DNA of 64,000 nt from Chromobotia macracanthus. Taxonomy: Eukaryota; Chordata; Actinopteri; Cypriniformes; Botiidae. The stretch lies in assembly GCA_036877525.1 (NCBI GenBank), contig JAZGTH010000007.1, forward strand, positions 11,892,001 to 11,956,000, written 5' to 3'. Below are positions 1 through 14,268 of this stretch, in pieces. The notes under the pieces are model-generated. The model was not told the DNA's origin and made no database searches. It saw only the letters and a program-made list of their open reading frames with translations. A program made the translations under genes and the position numbers. Position 1 is the stretch's first letter. Every line of letters starts with the position of its first letter.

Positions 1-1664
1 TTCCTCGTTATTGCAACATTACTGTGATAATGAATTACAAGGTCATCACACACTCTGATTGTCTTAATTCCCAGCACCCACAAATGCTAACATCTAAAAA
101 AGCATTTTATGTATAGCCTATATGTATTTCTGTATATAGGCTATATTTTTATTAGGTAGCTTCCCAGTTAAACATTACCTCGATTATGCTTACTGGTCAG
201 CAATGTATACACTACATGAACATTGGACAGGTCAGTCTTCTTTACATCTGACAAAAAGTCTATACTTCTTATTCAGAAGTTCTGTGCAGAACATCTCAAA
301 ATTCTTTCTCTTCTCAAACACAAGGGTCATATATGTCTATATCATGGGTTCATAACTTCAGAATGCTACAGTAAAAAGTTCCGGTTATTTGCATGGTGAT
401 AGTCAAGGACACTGGCTATAACCTCGCAGTGAAAGCTTCAACTCACCCTAAAGCACAGCTGAGATATAGCGCCTCCAAATGAGTTAACATTGTAGTATGT
501 CATTGAACTGTTCTGTCACATATAAAATATTTGTCATTAGCACAATTAAATGTAGAAAACTGGGCACTGAACTGCTTGTGAAGAGGCTCAGACTTACAAT
601 ATCATAACAGGACACATACCCAGACAGAGAAGTAACATGACAGTACAACAAATAAGACAGAGTTAAATGTAAGGTTACACATAAGGTGGAGGCATTGGGA
701 TAATAGAATAACTACAAAGATAAATTAAAGTGAAGGTATATTAAAGGGTCCACAACTTGATATTAGTAAGTCTTGTATACTAAAACCTTATATATCTATA
801 TTTTGCAAACATAAATATGTATTTGCATGTTTATGCAGAAACCCTTGTGTAGGATATTGCCTTAATTAAAGGCAATATCATTAAATTTTGCATTAAATTT
901 TGCACCTTAAAACAGGCAGGCTGTAGTAAATGTGCTAACTGTTCAATGTGAAGATGGCCTGTCAAAAAGAAAAGCAACATGGTCCCTAAATTAAGCGAGA
1001 ATGCATTGAATTGCAACAGAATGAGCATCCTCTGATGATTGGTCTCATATGCACTAGATAGGCAAATCAGTTGTCTCTCAATCTCCTGTCAATTCAGATT
1101 AATAAATTCATTGACACAGACTGCTATGACTTTGGGCGGTTGGTGTTACCTCCATGAAATGCGTTTTTGCGGGGTGGGATGTCTGCATATACATATTGAT
1201 AAACAATTAAAATGACCCATTACCTTGTCTTCTCCAATTGTGGCTATGTTTTTTCTCATGAATATTGTGTTCCCTTAAAAATCCAAAGGTCGTGCTGATC
1301 CATGTCTCTTCTGTAACGAATGAAGTCCGTATGATCATGGCTACCAAGTCATGGTCACGAGAAAGGATGTCGTTCCCTTATCATAGGATCTTATCGGAAC
1401 CACTTCACATAACGTGGCCACGACATATCACGTTCCCAAGAGTCAATATGTCGTGGCCACAATAAAAATAAGTCAACCGAGAAGGTCCCTTCCCGGTCAC
1501 CGTAAGAATCAAAGCAAAATTAATTTTGTTTATATAGGCAGATATATACGCAGAGTACGCAGTTTACGTAGGGCACCAACTCCCAGGGGGACACCGTACC
1601 AGCTGCTCAAAAAACTTCGTTCTGTATTAATATTAACATATACATAAATAAAAAGAAAATATAA

Positions 1665-1699
<35 letters not shown>

Positions 1700-2639
1700 C
1701 ATATAAATGCACTTTATGGTGAACGCAGTAGGCAGTGCTGCACACGTGCCATTCCAGCGGGAGCTCATCTCATGTTTGCTGCTGACTGCAAATCATAATT
1801 GATGGACTACTATGAAAAAACATTAGTCTGTCCGGCGCCGAGAAACGAAAAAAGATTCGTTTCCCAAGATGAAGCCCGTGCTATAAAAAACAAAAAGTGT
1901 TATTTTTTTTATTCAATTTATTATTGTTATTTTGTACATTTAATCTTTTAAAATGTTTTGTTTAATATGTGTAATTTAAGTAGTTTTTGCTGTAACGCTA
2001 CAATTGTAATTTATTTATTTACTTTTACATTTTATTAAGTTCTGTTTAACTTCCATTATATTTGGGGGAAGGGGCACAACAGTACAGTTCTGCTTAGGGC
2101 ACCCATTTGGCCAGTAGCGGTCCTGTATATAGGACTTGCAAGTATGAAGTTAAGAGCATAAACATGAGCGAAACATTTAACTATTGATGGCGCTAGAGGG
2201 TTTGAGTTAGACCTGGTCCAGTAAATTGCCTACCCTTCCTTACGGTGCTTGAAGTATTACAGTTATTAAGGCCATATCTCAACAATGCTTTAAAATATTA
2301 TTATTAATATTAATAACTTAACATTAAAACATTACATTGAAAAATAACACTGTAAAATGTAGATGGAAGGTTTACAAACGCACTACTGCAAAATAAATAT
2401 TGAGGATCACTAAATCTCAAATAGCTTATTAGCTATGTCTCTCGGTCCGCTAATTCGTAACCTCCGTTCTAGGGCAATGCTGGTGGAAATGCTTAATAGA
2501 TTTTGTTGTCAGAACTTCTGGGTATGTACACTGACCAACCTTGAGAAATATTCGCACTAATTTTGTCGCGTCGCTAGAAGCTGTGGGAATGCGAGCAGAG
2601 GAAATGATGCACTAATGTGTATGTTTGGGGGCGATAGAG
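1..2639. other. upstream flank, no gene recognised
   Basis: AT-rich sequence with only short spurious frames. It holds repeated CGTGGCCACG-like palindromic motifs (about 1415-1465), resembling a fish interspersed repeat, and a (CA)n(TA)n microsatellite at 1665-1704. A GGGCACC-containing motif recurs at about 1570 and 2095, suggesting the two ends of a degraded DNA transposon. Confidence 0.5.
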
Positions 2640-2859
2640 AGAGTGCTCCTCCTACTGCAGGCCTGTCCCACGCACACATCGCTCGTAAAATGCAGGAAAA
2701 CAGGAAGGATCAAGTAAGACTCGGGTTCAGTCGTAAACGCTGCATGAAAAGTTTAAATTTATGGATGTAAACGGAGAATGTGCGCTTCTCTGGACTGGAC
2801 AGTATTGAAATCAGAGACACGTTATCATATTGCTCAGCTGTTTCGAGCGCACTATAAAG
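2640..2859 (+). promoter_or_regulatory. acvr1: candidate promoter and first non-coding exon of the acvr1-like gene
   Basis: This stretch is richer in GC and CpG than its surroundings and ends in a strong donor (ataaag|gtaaga) followed by more CpGs (2868-2882). Because the first coding exon begins with an acceptor, an upstream non-coding exon is required, and this is the best candidate. The transcription start cannot be located from sequence alone. Confidence 0.4.
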
Positions 2860-3547
2860 GTAAGATCTGCGCGGTCGCGTTGCATTTGTGAATTATCGAA
2901 TGTTGTTTAAGGTTTAAATGTCACGCTATAATTTACGTGTGATGCGCAAACGTCCATGCCTTGTATATTACCAGAACTTTCCTATTTACGTTTTCACGGA
3001 CGTATTTTATTATAGTGGGTTACCTGTGATTATCTGTGTTTATTATCTGCTATATGTGTGCATAAGTCGTGTGTTACTGAACATCCAACAGTATTTAAGA
3101 GTAACATGAGTCAAAGCCTTCAGATATAGGATCTGAAGTAATCATCTTTACCCAGTTTACTGAAGAAAATTTCCAAGTGTTTGGACAAAGGACAAGTTGG
3201 TTCGGGATATTTGCGAGGGTTTTTAGATTGGTTGTGGTGAATCGTTGGCGCAAAATTGCGGCCATTGACATTTTGTTAGGTGTCTTTGTGATGCAGAATT
3301 GGGTTGTAGATTTGATTCTCACCTCTACTGGAGCCATTAGTCTCTCACGGAGCTCTCAGCATAACAAAGACCAGACAAAAGCACAGACAGACAGCTCATT
3401 AAAACCCAGACTGATTACGCTATGTCATTGACTTTCTCATCGTCATGGAAGTTTTTAAATAATTTCCCATATATTTAAAACTCATTTTTCATTTATTGTA
3501 AATAGGAATTAATGCAGTTTCAGAGTTTTAATTTAGTTTTGTATTGT

Positions 3548-3568
3548 ACACACACACACACACACACA
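3548..3568. repeat. (CA)n microsatellite
   Basis: About ten CA units directly abut the left end of the Tc1 relic. Confidence 0.95.
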
Positions 3569-3818
3569 AATACAGCTCCGGAAAAAATAAGAGATCACTG
3601 CAAAAATTATTATTATTAGTTTCTCTGGTTTTACTGTTTATATGTGTAAATAAACAGTAAATAAAAAGATATTTGTTTGAACATGTTTGTTTAATTCTGG
3701 AAGCTACTGATAACATTTCTCCAAAATTCCAAATACACCTATCGTCATTTAGTGCATTTATTTGCAGAAAATTAACTCAACAAAACAACAAAAAAAACCA
3801 TTTTTTACACCTCATAAT

Positions 3819-3939
3819 GCAAAGAAAACACGTTCATACAAAAAAAACCAATACTAATGTTTTAACTTTGTTATTTGTTATATATATAACAAAGTTAAAA
3901 CATTAGTATTGTTTTTTTATATGAACGTGTTTTCTTTGC
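3819..3939. repeat. large palindrome 1
   Basis: Left arm 3819-3874 and right arm 3886-3939 are near-perfect inverted copies (about 54-56 nt with two or three differences) around an 11-nt AT loop. Read directly by reverse-complementing the arms. Confidence 0.9.
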
Positions 3940-3963
3940 AGTATTATTCCACCATTTTTCTTA

Positions 3964-4063
3964 CCAGTATTATTCCACCAAATATTAAATATATATATAT
4001 ATATATATTTAATATATATAATATATATTTATATATATTTAATATTTGGTGGAATAATACTGG
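3964..4063. repeat. large palindrome 2
   Basis: Arms 3964-3991 and 4036-4063 are inverted copies (CCAGTATTATTCCACCAAAT and its complement) enclosing an AT-repeat core. Confidence 0.9.
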
Positions 4064-4995
4064 TTTTTAATCACAATTTGCAAGTTGTGTCTTGCAATGC
4101 TCTCCACCATTCTTTCACATTGCTGTTGAGTGACTTTATGCCACTCCTGGCGCAAAAAATTCAGACAGCTCAGCTTTGTTTAATGGTTTGTGATCATCCA
4201 TCTTTCTCTTGATCTCATTCCTTCATCCAAACCTTAATTGGTCATGGCTGTGTGGTTTGGAGCATTGTCCTGCTGGAAAACCCAAACCTTAGCATTGGAA
4301 AACATTGATCATCACAGATCCTCCAACAGATTTCACAGTGGGTGCAAGACACTGTGGCTTGTAGGCCTCTCCAGGTCTCTGTGTAACCATAAGATAAGGG
4401 GGTTCTTGAAGGGTTTTGAACCATCCTCGCCATGCCATTTGCAATTCTTTTTGGTAGGTCACTTTATGTCATCCTACGGTTTTTGACTGACATTCGAATG
4501 AGTTGGCAGTGGAGAGTTGTTTTCACCCTCTACCGGTCTGTAGTTTTGTTGTCCCCAATGTCAGCAGCTTGACATTGTTCTTATGAATGGCTGTCTTTTA
4601 AATTTTAAGGATGGAATCAACCTGTTGCTCACTATCCCTCTGCTAGTAAAGCCAGAATTAAACACTTCTTTTCCTCACTCAAAACTTTTAAACTCTTTTG
4701 GCATGGTGAACAGTTATTATTTGATTCCACTTTTAAGGTTGTACTAGCTCACAATTTTTACTAATAACCTTAGGGCTTTCTCATTGCTTGCTGTTGTCAC
4801 CTTTAGTTGCTCACTGCTTACAGAACTGCTAAATAATTGCAATTTCAATAATAAACTGGTGTTCATTGGGCCTGCATGTACATACAAGGAATGTGTTCAG
4901 ACAGGTACGATGGGTGGAATGGGGCTCTTTGTTACAAATGTGTGTTGTGGATTGATTATTTTTAGGCTGTATGCTGTCCACTACAAAACATTAAT

Positions 4996-7900
4996 TAATT
5001 AATTAATTGCTAGCTCATATTTCTTAAACCCAAAGTATACTTTTTTTATGTGAAAGCTTAAGCATATGTGTAAAGTCATCCACATGCATGTGTGAACACA
5101 AGTAGGGACAAAGCCATACTATGGATGCAGGATGCTTTGTATGCTGGAAGATATTTGTACCCTTACAAACTAAAGTTTAACAATTATGGGATCGCATAAT
5201 ATAATACAAGTGTTTGTTAATGTGGAAGTGCATTGTTGTTGTGGTCTCAAGTTTGTTGGTGTTTCCATCTCTTTCATACTGTCTCTTTCACTTTATCTGT
5301 AACCTCTGAAACATTGGCAATATTGCCACCTTGAAGATACAGTAATTACTGCAAACTGAGCCTTAATCACTACTGACAATGTTTAATAAAAAAAAAATTG
5401 CATTATAATGCTAGCATATATGTGGAAAACAAAATATACTTAGAGCTTTACCCCTTGTGCCATTATACAAAATGTAGCAAAATTGTATTCTTTTTCTGGA
5501 ATGCAATCTCTAGTGAAACTTTTAAAATAATAAATACTTACACTATGCAATATACAAAAATGCAGATAGAGGCAGTCAAAATGTAGCACTAATATGACAG
5601 TTAGTGACATATGCCAAAAGTGACAGTTTAAAAATGAGGAAAAAATGTTTGTGTTCTTTTATCCAACTTTGCATGCCTGTAACACAAGACAGAGATATTT
5701 CAATTTCCTTTAAGAGTCTCATTTATAAGCAACTTTTCTTTTGAGAGTTACATTTTTAAGGCCCAATATTGCAATATATAAGGTTCAGTCCCAGAGATAT
5801 GGGGATCCAAATGTGCAACCATGAACACAGAGAACTGTTAAATTGTACACAATTTCAGTCATCAAAAACCAAATGTGGGTCACTTTGCAAAAATCTGGTA
5901 CCTCATTTCTTTTCTATGTCAAGGCAAATATTAATTTTTTGATTGGTTAGGATATAGATATTCTTAAGCAATCTCCATACTAGAACATAAGGTCCACAAA
6001 CATTTCAAATATCTGCACTCTTAGGACATAAAATCCTTCATGTTCCAAAAATGTCAAGTATAACAGCAAGTTCAGAAACAACTTGAACGTGTCATAGGTC
6101 ACCACTTCTATGTGCTTATTCACACTTCTCCTGATAAATCCTGTGACCACACACAGCTCCACAAATTTGAGGTGTTCAGCTTTCCCACTCAGAATGTTCC
6201 CAAAGCATAGTGATAAGAAATCTTTTCTCATAGCCAGAAGTTCAACCATTCTACCAATATATAATGAGCTGTATTTTATAACGAATGCTAATGGAAACAA
6301 TAAGAATAATAAACACAAGAAGTGTTATTAACAATCACAAAGGTAAATACTGGTTATTTCTTAATCATTTTTGAATCATTATTATTACTGGAAGACAAAT
6401 GCTGATTAATAATTATTGATTATGTAAAAAGGATGTAATTGACACCAGATGGAGCTATGGAAACCACCCCCCTTCAGTACAATGTAACAGTTTGCTAATG
6501 GAGTCACATTTAGATCTCCATATTTCTCAGACCATACAGGGTTCTAAAAATGTAGCTCCTAAAAAGCTGCATAAGAATGAAAATCTAAAGGTCATTAAGT
6601 TATCTGTAAAACTTATTTCATTACAGTCATGTAAACTTTGTAAAAAGAACATGAAAAGTGCTTATAATGTAACAGCGCATATAATGTAACAAGGATTGCT
6701 AAAGTCAACAAATTTTACTAACAGGTCTACCAATCTCTGTGCAAAACTAAAATAATGATACTGGCATCTTTCTCAAGTCATTCCTCACACCTACTAATAT
6801 GGCTTCAAATTTCAGATGAAAATAGTTGTTTTGACCCCCTCTACAAATTAGTGGATTACTCAGTAACTATTCAACATTGGCATTTAATATTTTGGCCTAT
6901 ATCGCTATTTATTTTAGTCTTGCTTCTGTGAAAATATTTTAAACAATTGACCAAGGGTGAATTGCCATGGAATGACAATACAGGGAGAGGAAGAGAGTAG
7001 AAAGTACAAGAGCAGTGTGTGTGGTTAGGAGAGAGAGAGAAAAGCAGTGGCTGGCAAAGCCCTGAGGTGGATTGGATTTCAGAGGCCGTCATTAAGGGCA
7101 CACAGGGCTGCGCTGGATGTCTGCATAAGACGTGGGTATGTCTGTCTCTCGCGCTCCTCTCTCTTTATAAGCAGAGGAAGTTGGGGGCGGTGTTTAAGTG
7201 TGTTATGTTGTGGTTATAAATTTTGGGAATGGGAAGCTTTTAATGAAACTGAGTTGATCTCTCTGTGTTCTTCAAGCATGTGTATGTTAGATTATGTCTA
7301 ACACTGCATGCTGACACAACTAAGTTTTTGGTTTGATCTGGGTTAGTATGTCTCCATTTGGCCTGATTGGTTTGGCTCTCTCTGTCAGAATAGATCTGTC
7401 TGTCCTTTATTACAAATCAAGAGATACATGTGCATGTAAGATATTAAAATTGATCTGAGAAGTGAAAAAAATACTTTGAAGGAGACAGGCTGCTATAGAC
7501 AGAATAGAGAGTTCTAATTGATTTCTGCTCTGTCCCCAGTCTGTCTGCCTCTGTGCATGTGTGTGTTAGTAGGTTAGAAGCTATGTGTGCTCAGCTTCTA
7601 TTAGCCCCACACTGACAGTATATCTCTCTGTTTGACCATTCTACTACTGCCACAATTATCCGTAATGCTTGCAAGCTTGTGTGACTAAAATAAGCAAACT
7701 ATATAAATAATGGAACCAATTAATTGTCCAATATTTGGCCATTTTGAAATTCAGTATTCATTTAAAAAAATGCCAGATTAATTTTTTAATGTAAGTGTGT
7801 CATTCTGAATAATGTCATTTCCAAAATGTAATCTAGCACATTAATGCAACATTTGGTTTTTGCATTTTTTGTTCGGCCACTATGCCTTAAATTACGTCAC

Positions 7901-9027
7901 ATCCTGCCTGGTTTTACTATTTGCTAGTCAGTGGCAAGTAATATTTATGGGGGACAGAACATTCTTATTATAGACAAAAGGATGTATGCAAGTATTCTTT
8001 ATGAATGCCTGAGTGCAAGACAGTCAGTATAAATTTGTCCAGGAACAGAAAAACTATAACATAGCATTTGTATGATTACATGTAAGTTAATGTGGTCACC
8101 TTTTATAAGTAAACTAGCATTATATTACAATGCTAACATTCTCCTCTGCCATTTCATATCAAAGCTTTAATGTCAAGTCAGGCATTGGGTTGATAAATAT
8201 GTAATTGTGATTTTTATTTTATCATCCAGTATAGTTTAATTGTGTTTATGTATTTTAAATAAGAAAATACATACCCATTTACAAAATGATTTACACCATT
8301 ACACATCATTCACATGAAATACCTGCTGTCTGCAGCTGATCAGGCAGAGCACATCCTTACCAAAACGTAAGCCATGTTTACATGCACACTTTTTTTCATT
8401 CCGAATGAAATCATTCCGGTTGAGGGATACTGATTGACTGTTTACATGAGGTGTTGTTTAATCCATTGTGGTGTTTACATGTGCCAGCACTTTCAGTCAT
8501 AAGTTTTGTAAAAGCAAAGTTTTCATTTTAATTTATTTTTTAAATATTATTTTAGTTTTAGTTAAGTACATAATCTTGATATGCTGTTGTGTTTCAATAC
8601 TGTAGTGTCTCCTCTAAAATCTGACTAGAAAGCTCACAAGACACACTAGCTGAATGTAGTGCACATATCTTGTCAGCTTGCTCATAGTTAGCAAGCAAGA
8701 GACCACCCGCTCCTGTGCAAAAAATAGAAATAAACTGCTACCAATGGCTACTTTAATTCATAAAATAAAACTAACACATAATTTGGTCAGTTCCCACAGG
8801 ATGGCAGACCTCTCCTTAACATTACTACTACTCGTTTCTGTCACCCAGTTTTATTCTTGTACAGTAGCAGTACTCTCTTTACATGGCTCATTAATTATGT
8901 TTAATTGTATGGACAGTAATTTAATTGTATGGTCAATATGTAATGAACAGACTAAATAAAGATTTAGCTGCTGCATATTGTACAGAAATAAAACTTATCG
9001 ATTTTATTGTTTGTCTCTGTTACATAG
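4996..9027. other. putative 5' intron, no gene recognised
   Basis: AT-rich sequence lying between the candidate 5' UTR exons. It includes a (TTAA)n patch near 4990-5010 and a minus-strand open frame of 112 codons (5980-6318) without recognisable domains. At 8391-8475 the motif TTTACATG recurs four times, resembling a fish MITE. Nothing else is supported. Confidence 0.4.
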
Positions 9028-9174
9028 ATTAACTGAGGGTGTCTAGAGTGTCCAGCTGAGAAGGATGATGATGACACTCCGCTGCTCCGGTGATATATGA
9101 AGATTTTGCTCTCATTGCCCATATAGTGAAAAGTTGCATGCTTTTCCATAACGCAGTGATACAGAGATTCCAAG
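9028..9174 (+). other. acvr1: candidate internal 5' UTR exon of the acvr1-like gene
   Basis: A 147-nt stretch is bounded by a pyrimidine-rich acceptor (ctctgttacatag) and a consensus donor (ccaag|gtaagc). It holds several short upstream reading frames: one from a triple ATG near 9065, one near 9099, and one beginning near 9139 that, if spliced to 14269, would stop just before the receptor start codon. Predicted from splice signals only. Confidence 0.4.
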
Positions 9175-12100
9175 GTAAGCACAATCAGTGCTTTTTAAGA
9201 ATTTGTAGGATGCCACTATGCTGATTATCTTTTTTTTTATATGTGAATGTATGTTGTCCCTAGTCTTCATTTCATGTCATAGTCTTCAATGCAGTTACAT
9301 CAAATGTTATTTGCATTTTGCAAATAAGCGTGCCACTGTATAAATACATTTAAAAATGTATGCATATGCATTGGCTTGAAGAGATGCAGAAAAGAAACTT
9401 TAAAGACAAACATATAATTCCATTAATTTAAGAATGATAAAAAAATAACACTGCAATTCTCATCTTTAAATAATAAAGTAACCTGAAAATATTTTGTTTT
9501 TCTATATTCCCCCAGTGAAACACTTTTGAAAGCAAAGTTTTCCTGCTTTTTGTAATATCACCATAATGATAGTAATAAATGCACACTCCTTTATTCATCA
9601 CAGCTTTCTAAACAATGTACTTGTAAACCACATTAAGCCCTGTCAGAAGACAGACAGAAACTGAACAAAAGTAATATGAGGAGATTTACAGCTATGCTGT
9701 AGTATTTACTTGACACTGACTTATTATTTGGTGTAATATATATTTGAACAGAGTGAGGCAAGTGTTTGAGTTGACAACCCTGCTAATATAAAAACTAAAT
9801 AAGTACTTTACAGTTACTGCAAAGTATAAATACTATTACAACAAATACAAGTATTTAGATAACCGCATCCAGGTTGATCTTGCTTCTTTGCTGGATTTTC
9901 CAGACCATTCTTAAAAATGAGCTTTAATGTCTGATTCAGAGTCAGAGAGCTGTCCATCAAAATCTCACTAGCCAATAGTTAAGTGATGTTAAGTCCCGCC
10001 CATACGAGAGGTTTGTGCCAGAAGTGTGAATGTGAAGTTGAGGAGCGTAAATGAAAACTCTGAAAGTGTGAACAAAGTCTCTGGCAGCGCATTCAAGTTA
10101 TGGAAAACAATATGGTTTGTTTGTGTTTTTCTACTTTCAAATTGTTTGTTTTTGTTTGCTTCTTGAAAAAAATCCCATAGATCACAGATAACATGACATC
10201 ATTGCTTGACATGTCATGTCAACTACATATGTAATTTACAGCTAATTATGTTATTGAAATTTGGTTAAATAAGTCTGGATAAAAGAGATTCATAGTAAAT
10301 GTAAATTCTAATTATGAAATGTCAGATTGATTCCACCTGGTGTTTATTTATACACAGAAACAGCAATTACAGCCAGATCTGCACTTTAACTATGAAAAAT
10401 ATGCTTGTAAAACCTCATATGAACTCATTCCTTGATATTTCCTGGCAAACTGGACTGCTGATCAGAAAGACTTGAGACATGCGTTGATGCGTTGACCTCC
10501 ATTTAACTTACACAGCAATCAAGTATTGATGTCTCAAACAAATTAACTAATATATGAGACAATAGACTGCTTGCCAGTCAACAGAATATATGTTATCCGT
10601 GCTGGCAAAATTAAGATTAATTAATTATTATATTAATTAATTAACTAATTATGATCTACAGGCAAAACAAGAAAAGATGTCAATTTTGGTCTTAATTGAA
10701 GTTTTCACAAAAAAGTTAATTAAGCCCTCTTCTAGCGATCCCAATTCCTTAAATAGCAGATATTATCTTTATTTGTACATTTTATGATAGGTGTACGATC
10801 CTAAATCTTTTTTAATAATCCATGAAAAAAATGCCATTATTTCCTGCTCTTTTCTCAACAACAGGTACTTCATACAGGTGTGGCTAATTTATTTTTTGTC
10901 CAATTCCAACACATCACAAATCATTTTTTTTTTAATGTAAAACGTGAAAATAACAAGAACTCATTAAAAATGTGCTCATTGTGACTCATTTTTTCAGCAT
11001 TGGTCACATTCATTCATTACTGAATTCTCTCTAATAAACAAATTGTGCTTCATATAAACACATTTCCCTAGTTGTTATGAGACTGTAAATATGGATCTGT
11101 GTTATCTGCATCACCTGTAGCTCAACACCTCCATGAAGAGACTTTTGTCTGAGCTGAATTAATTTCTTTCTGAATGGAGAGCATTAACATGCTCTGAAAC
11201 ACACATTTAAAAGCTAATTCATGCCTGCTCAATAGGTGACCCTGATTGAGCACTTTTCAGCTGATCAGCCTTTTGACTGTCACCATATAGAACCATAGGG
11301 AAAAATGCTGATTGAAAATAAATAAAATTAATAATAATAAAATTTCTTTACTAGAAGTGTCACGAGTGCAGACCAGTTTGTTGTTTTGATAAAGGAAACA
11401 AAAAATATTGTGTGCATGCATTGTTGAAAGAGAAAAACAAGATGTTCCCCCAGACTGATATAAGAACTGACTTTTAGAACTTCTCAATAGTAACTTAATG
11501 TACTTAATGTTTTTTGTAAAGCTGCTTTGAATCAATGTTCATGTAAAAATGTACTTAATCTAGTTCTTCAGTCTGTGTTTCTGCATAACCATGTGCAGTC
11601 TGCAATACTGTGTGCTGTTTGTCTGAATTAAGTGAAATGAGCAATCAGCTGTAAATAAACAGCTGACTCATAAAGGTAAAAAAAAGTCCTGAGAAGTGTA
11701 TGCCAGCTGCATATGGTTAGGGTCAATACTCTTTGTCTCACCCATGACAGACGATAGATTGGAAGGGAAGTTGTGTTTATTTCACTGTAATTGTCAAGGT
11801 CCACAAGTGTTTAGAAGCCAAACATTCTGGTGTTTATGTTTATGGTGTCCACTTGTATAAAAAAATCTATAAAAGTATACCTTGTTTTAAAACTAAATAA
11901 GATGATAACAAACAGCAAAGACAACATGTTTTCTCATCACCTGATTCCTGTCCAATGACTCTCTGGAAAAAAACCCTTACCCTTTCTTCACAGAGTGGTG
12001 TGCTTAAAACCTTGTGATATACTTCACAATGTACTCAGTTATTTTAACATTTTTCTATCCCAAGAACAAAAACAGACAAGAACATTACCATATGTATGAG

Positions 12101-14268
12101 TAAGTTTTACACAAACCACTTGTTTTCTTCATTAGGTGGTTACAATTTAGATATATAATGTCTTAAATAGGACAAGATCACACCAATCTTTTTTATCAGT
12201 TGTGCTCCTCACTTTTTACATATAGATTAATATGAGGTTCCTTATGGATGGTGTTTTGCTAAGCAGTGATTTACTTGGAACAATAACAGCTGTCATGTTT
12301 GTGTGGTTGTTTCAAAGTTTCTGTCTGTTTGCCAGACAGAAATGAGGTTGACCCTGGCCCGACTGTACACTGCTGCTCCAGCTTTCACCCTTCTTACTTC
12401 ATGAGTGCTGCTCCTTGTGCTGGTCCCATTGTCTCATGCTTTATGGCCTGATTATTGCAGCTACGTGTTCGGCGTGAATAAACATCCAAATAGAAGCAGT
12501 TAAATGTTTTATATCAGGATTGGGTATTAATTATAGGTCAGATGATGCTTTTGGTGTGCAGTAAACATGCACACAAGGAGCTGTTATCACATCAAGAAGG
12601 CACTGCTCATGTGACTGTTAGAGTCCTTTTAAAAGGCATTTCATATGGCTGTGAGTGTTTGTTATCTTTATGTGCTTGATGGAAATGGACTGAGATTGAA
12701 GAATGCAAAGCAATTAGCAAGAGATTTAACGTTGATGTGGTTTAAGAATGCTTCTGTCTTGGGCAGAGTTATTGTCCCACTGGACACAATAAACACAATA
12801 AACCAAAGCCGAAGAACTACCCCTGGGTAAAGCCGAATGAGGCATCACCTTGCATCGCCTGGGCAAAAAAGTTGCACTTGAACACACTGAACAAACAGCC
12901 AACTAGCATGTACACTCTGTGCGAGAGATCATAGTTCTTCCATACCAGCAGGTGGCAGTAGTCTGCATTCAGCATTCAAACACGGAAACCAGAAGAGCTG
13001 GAACAGTGGATATACAAACCACTGTCTCGATTTTACCATTGTTTACACCAGTCTTGCTCATTACTGATGGATTTGCGTATCTTTATTCAATCGTGTGCTA
13101 AGTTGCAAATAGCATTGACATTGTCAGCCCAGTAACAAGTGAGAAGGGACAAGAATAACAAGTGTCTGTGCATTCCCTCTTTATTTCGTCGTGGGATAGA
13201 TTGTCAGCTCCATTTCATTTGCATGTGCTTATTCGCAGCTTATTATTAAGCTGAGCAGCCTGCATGTCAGAAAAAAAAACATACAGAAAAAGCTGACAGC
13301 ATCTGACTAGAGCCAACGATGTGGAACACAACAACAAAACTGAAGCAGACCAACACTCAAAAACCACTCGATATTGCCCGAAGGCCGACTGTTGGCTTGG
13401 TGTGTCCCATGTTTTATACTCCCTCCCCAACCATAAACCTGTGGACTACTCCAGAGGATTTCATCTTTTTGAATTTTAAGCCCACTTCGTTGTCCACAAC
13501 AATATTTTCACTCACAATTTCTACCTAGTAAAGTATTCTAGGGCATAACTAAAAAGATTTATAGTTGTTATAAACACAACCAAACAATATACAATTTTTT
13601 TATTTGTTTTAAATGCTTGTCTTGTTTTATTTTTAATTAATTTTAAGTCATCTTAAGGCCCCTCAGTGGGCTCTAGCCCCCTGGTTGAGAAACACTGCTG
13701 TAGTCCTGCTTAATTGGTGGGATTTGTCTAAAAAAGGGTCACTGGTCACAGAAGAAAAACTCCAGAAAATATAAACTATTCAGAAAATACAAACTATACT
13801 ACATTATAAACATGTTAACTTGTAGTGTGAATGAACATGGTGTGTATCAGCACCAGCACAATGTATTTTTTTATGCAGGGTGTCATGCAAATAAATTTGA
13901 ATATTGTTGTTATGCAGTTCATAGTAATATTAATACATTTTACTGGTTGATTTTAAGGACATTGTTGTTTGCTTTGTGTGATAAACTCTGGTACTATGTT
14001 GATCTTGAAGTAAAACTCTGTCTAAGTCTGGAACTACTGTTCCTATTCTTTCAGTAGCCACTTAAACAGTTGTTGTATTTGCACATTTGAAACTTGTTGA
14101 TTCTACAGACAACAAAACCAGCTCAACCACACAATCTTTCTCTCTTCTGGTTGACTTGAAAAGAATGAGGTGTAATTGTGGTAACAGTTTTTTCTGATGG
14201 AAGACAATATGATTATGTGTTGCTGTTTGCTGTGTTCTAAGTTAATGATAATGTCTGTTTTTCATCAG
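9175..14268. other. putative 5' intron, no gene recognised
   Basis: AT-rich sequence with no coherent coding signal. A palindromic TTAATTAATTA cluster lies at 10612-10650. At 13655-13705 a sequence like the terminal inverted repeat of hAT elements (complement of CAGTGTTTCTCAACCAGGGG) is visible, without a matching partner that I could place. Confidence 0.4.

Larger units (their letters stand above)
3571..4995 (-). mobile_element. Tc1/mariner-like transposon relic
   Basis: The left end matches a widespread fish Tc1-type terminus (TACAGCTCCGGAAAAAAT). Inside, minus-strand translation shows transposase-like pieces (for example RQEWHKVTQQQCERMVES near 4100-4160). The frame is broken in many places and the right terminal repeat is missing, so this is a dead copy. 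Two large palindromes interrupt it at 3819-3939 and 3964-4063. Confidence 0.65.

Noticed and set aside
5980..6318. Minus-strand 112-codon open frame
   Set aside because: No recognisable domain, no splice or promoter context; likely chance in AT-rich DNA, though an old pseudogene cannot be excluded.
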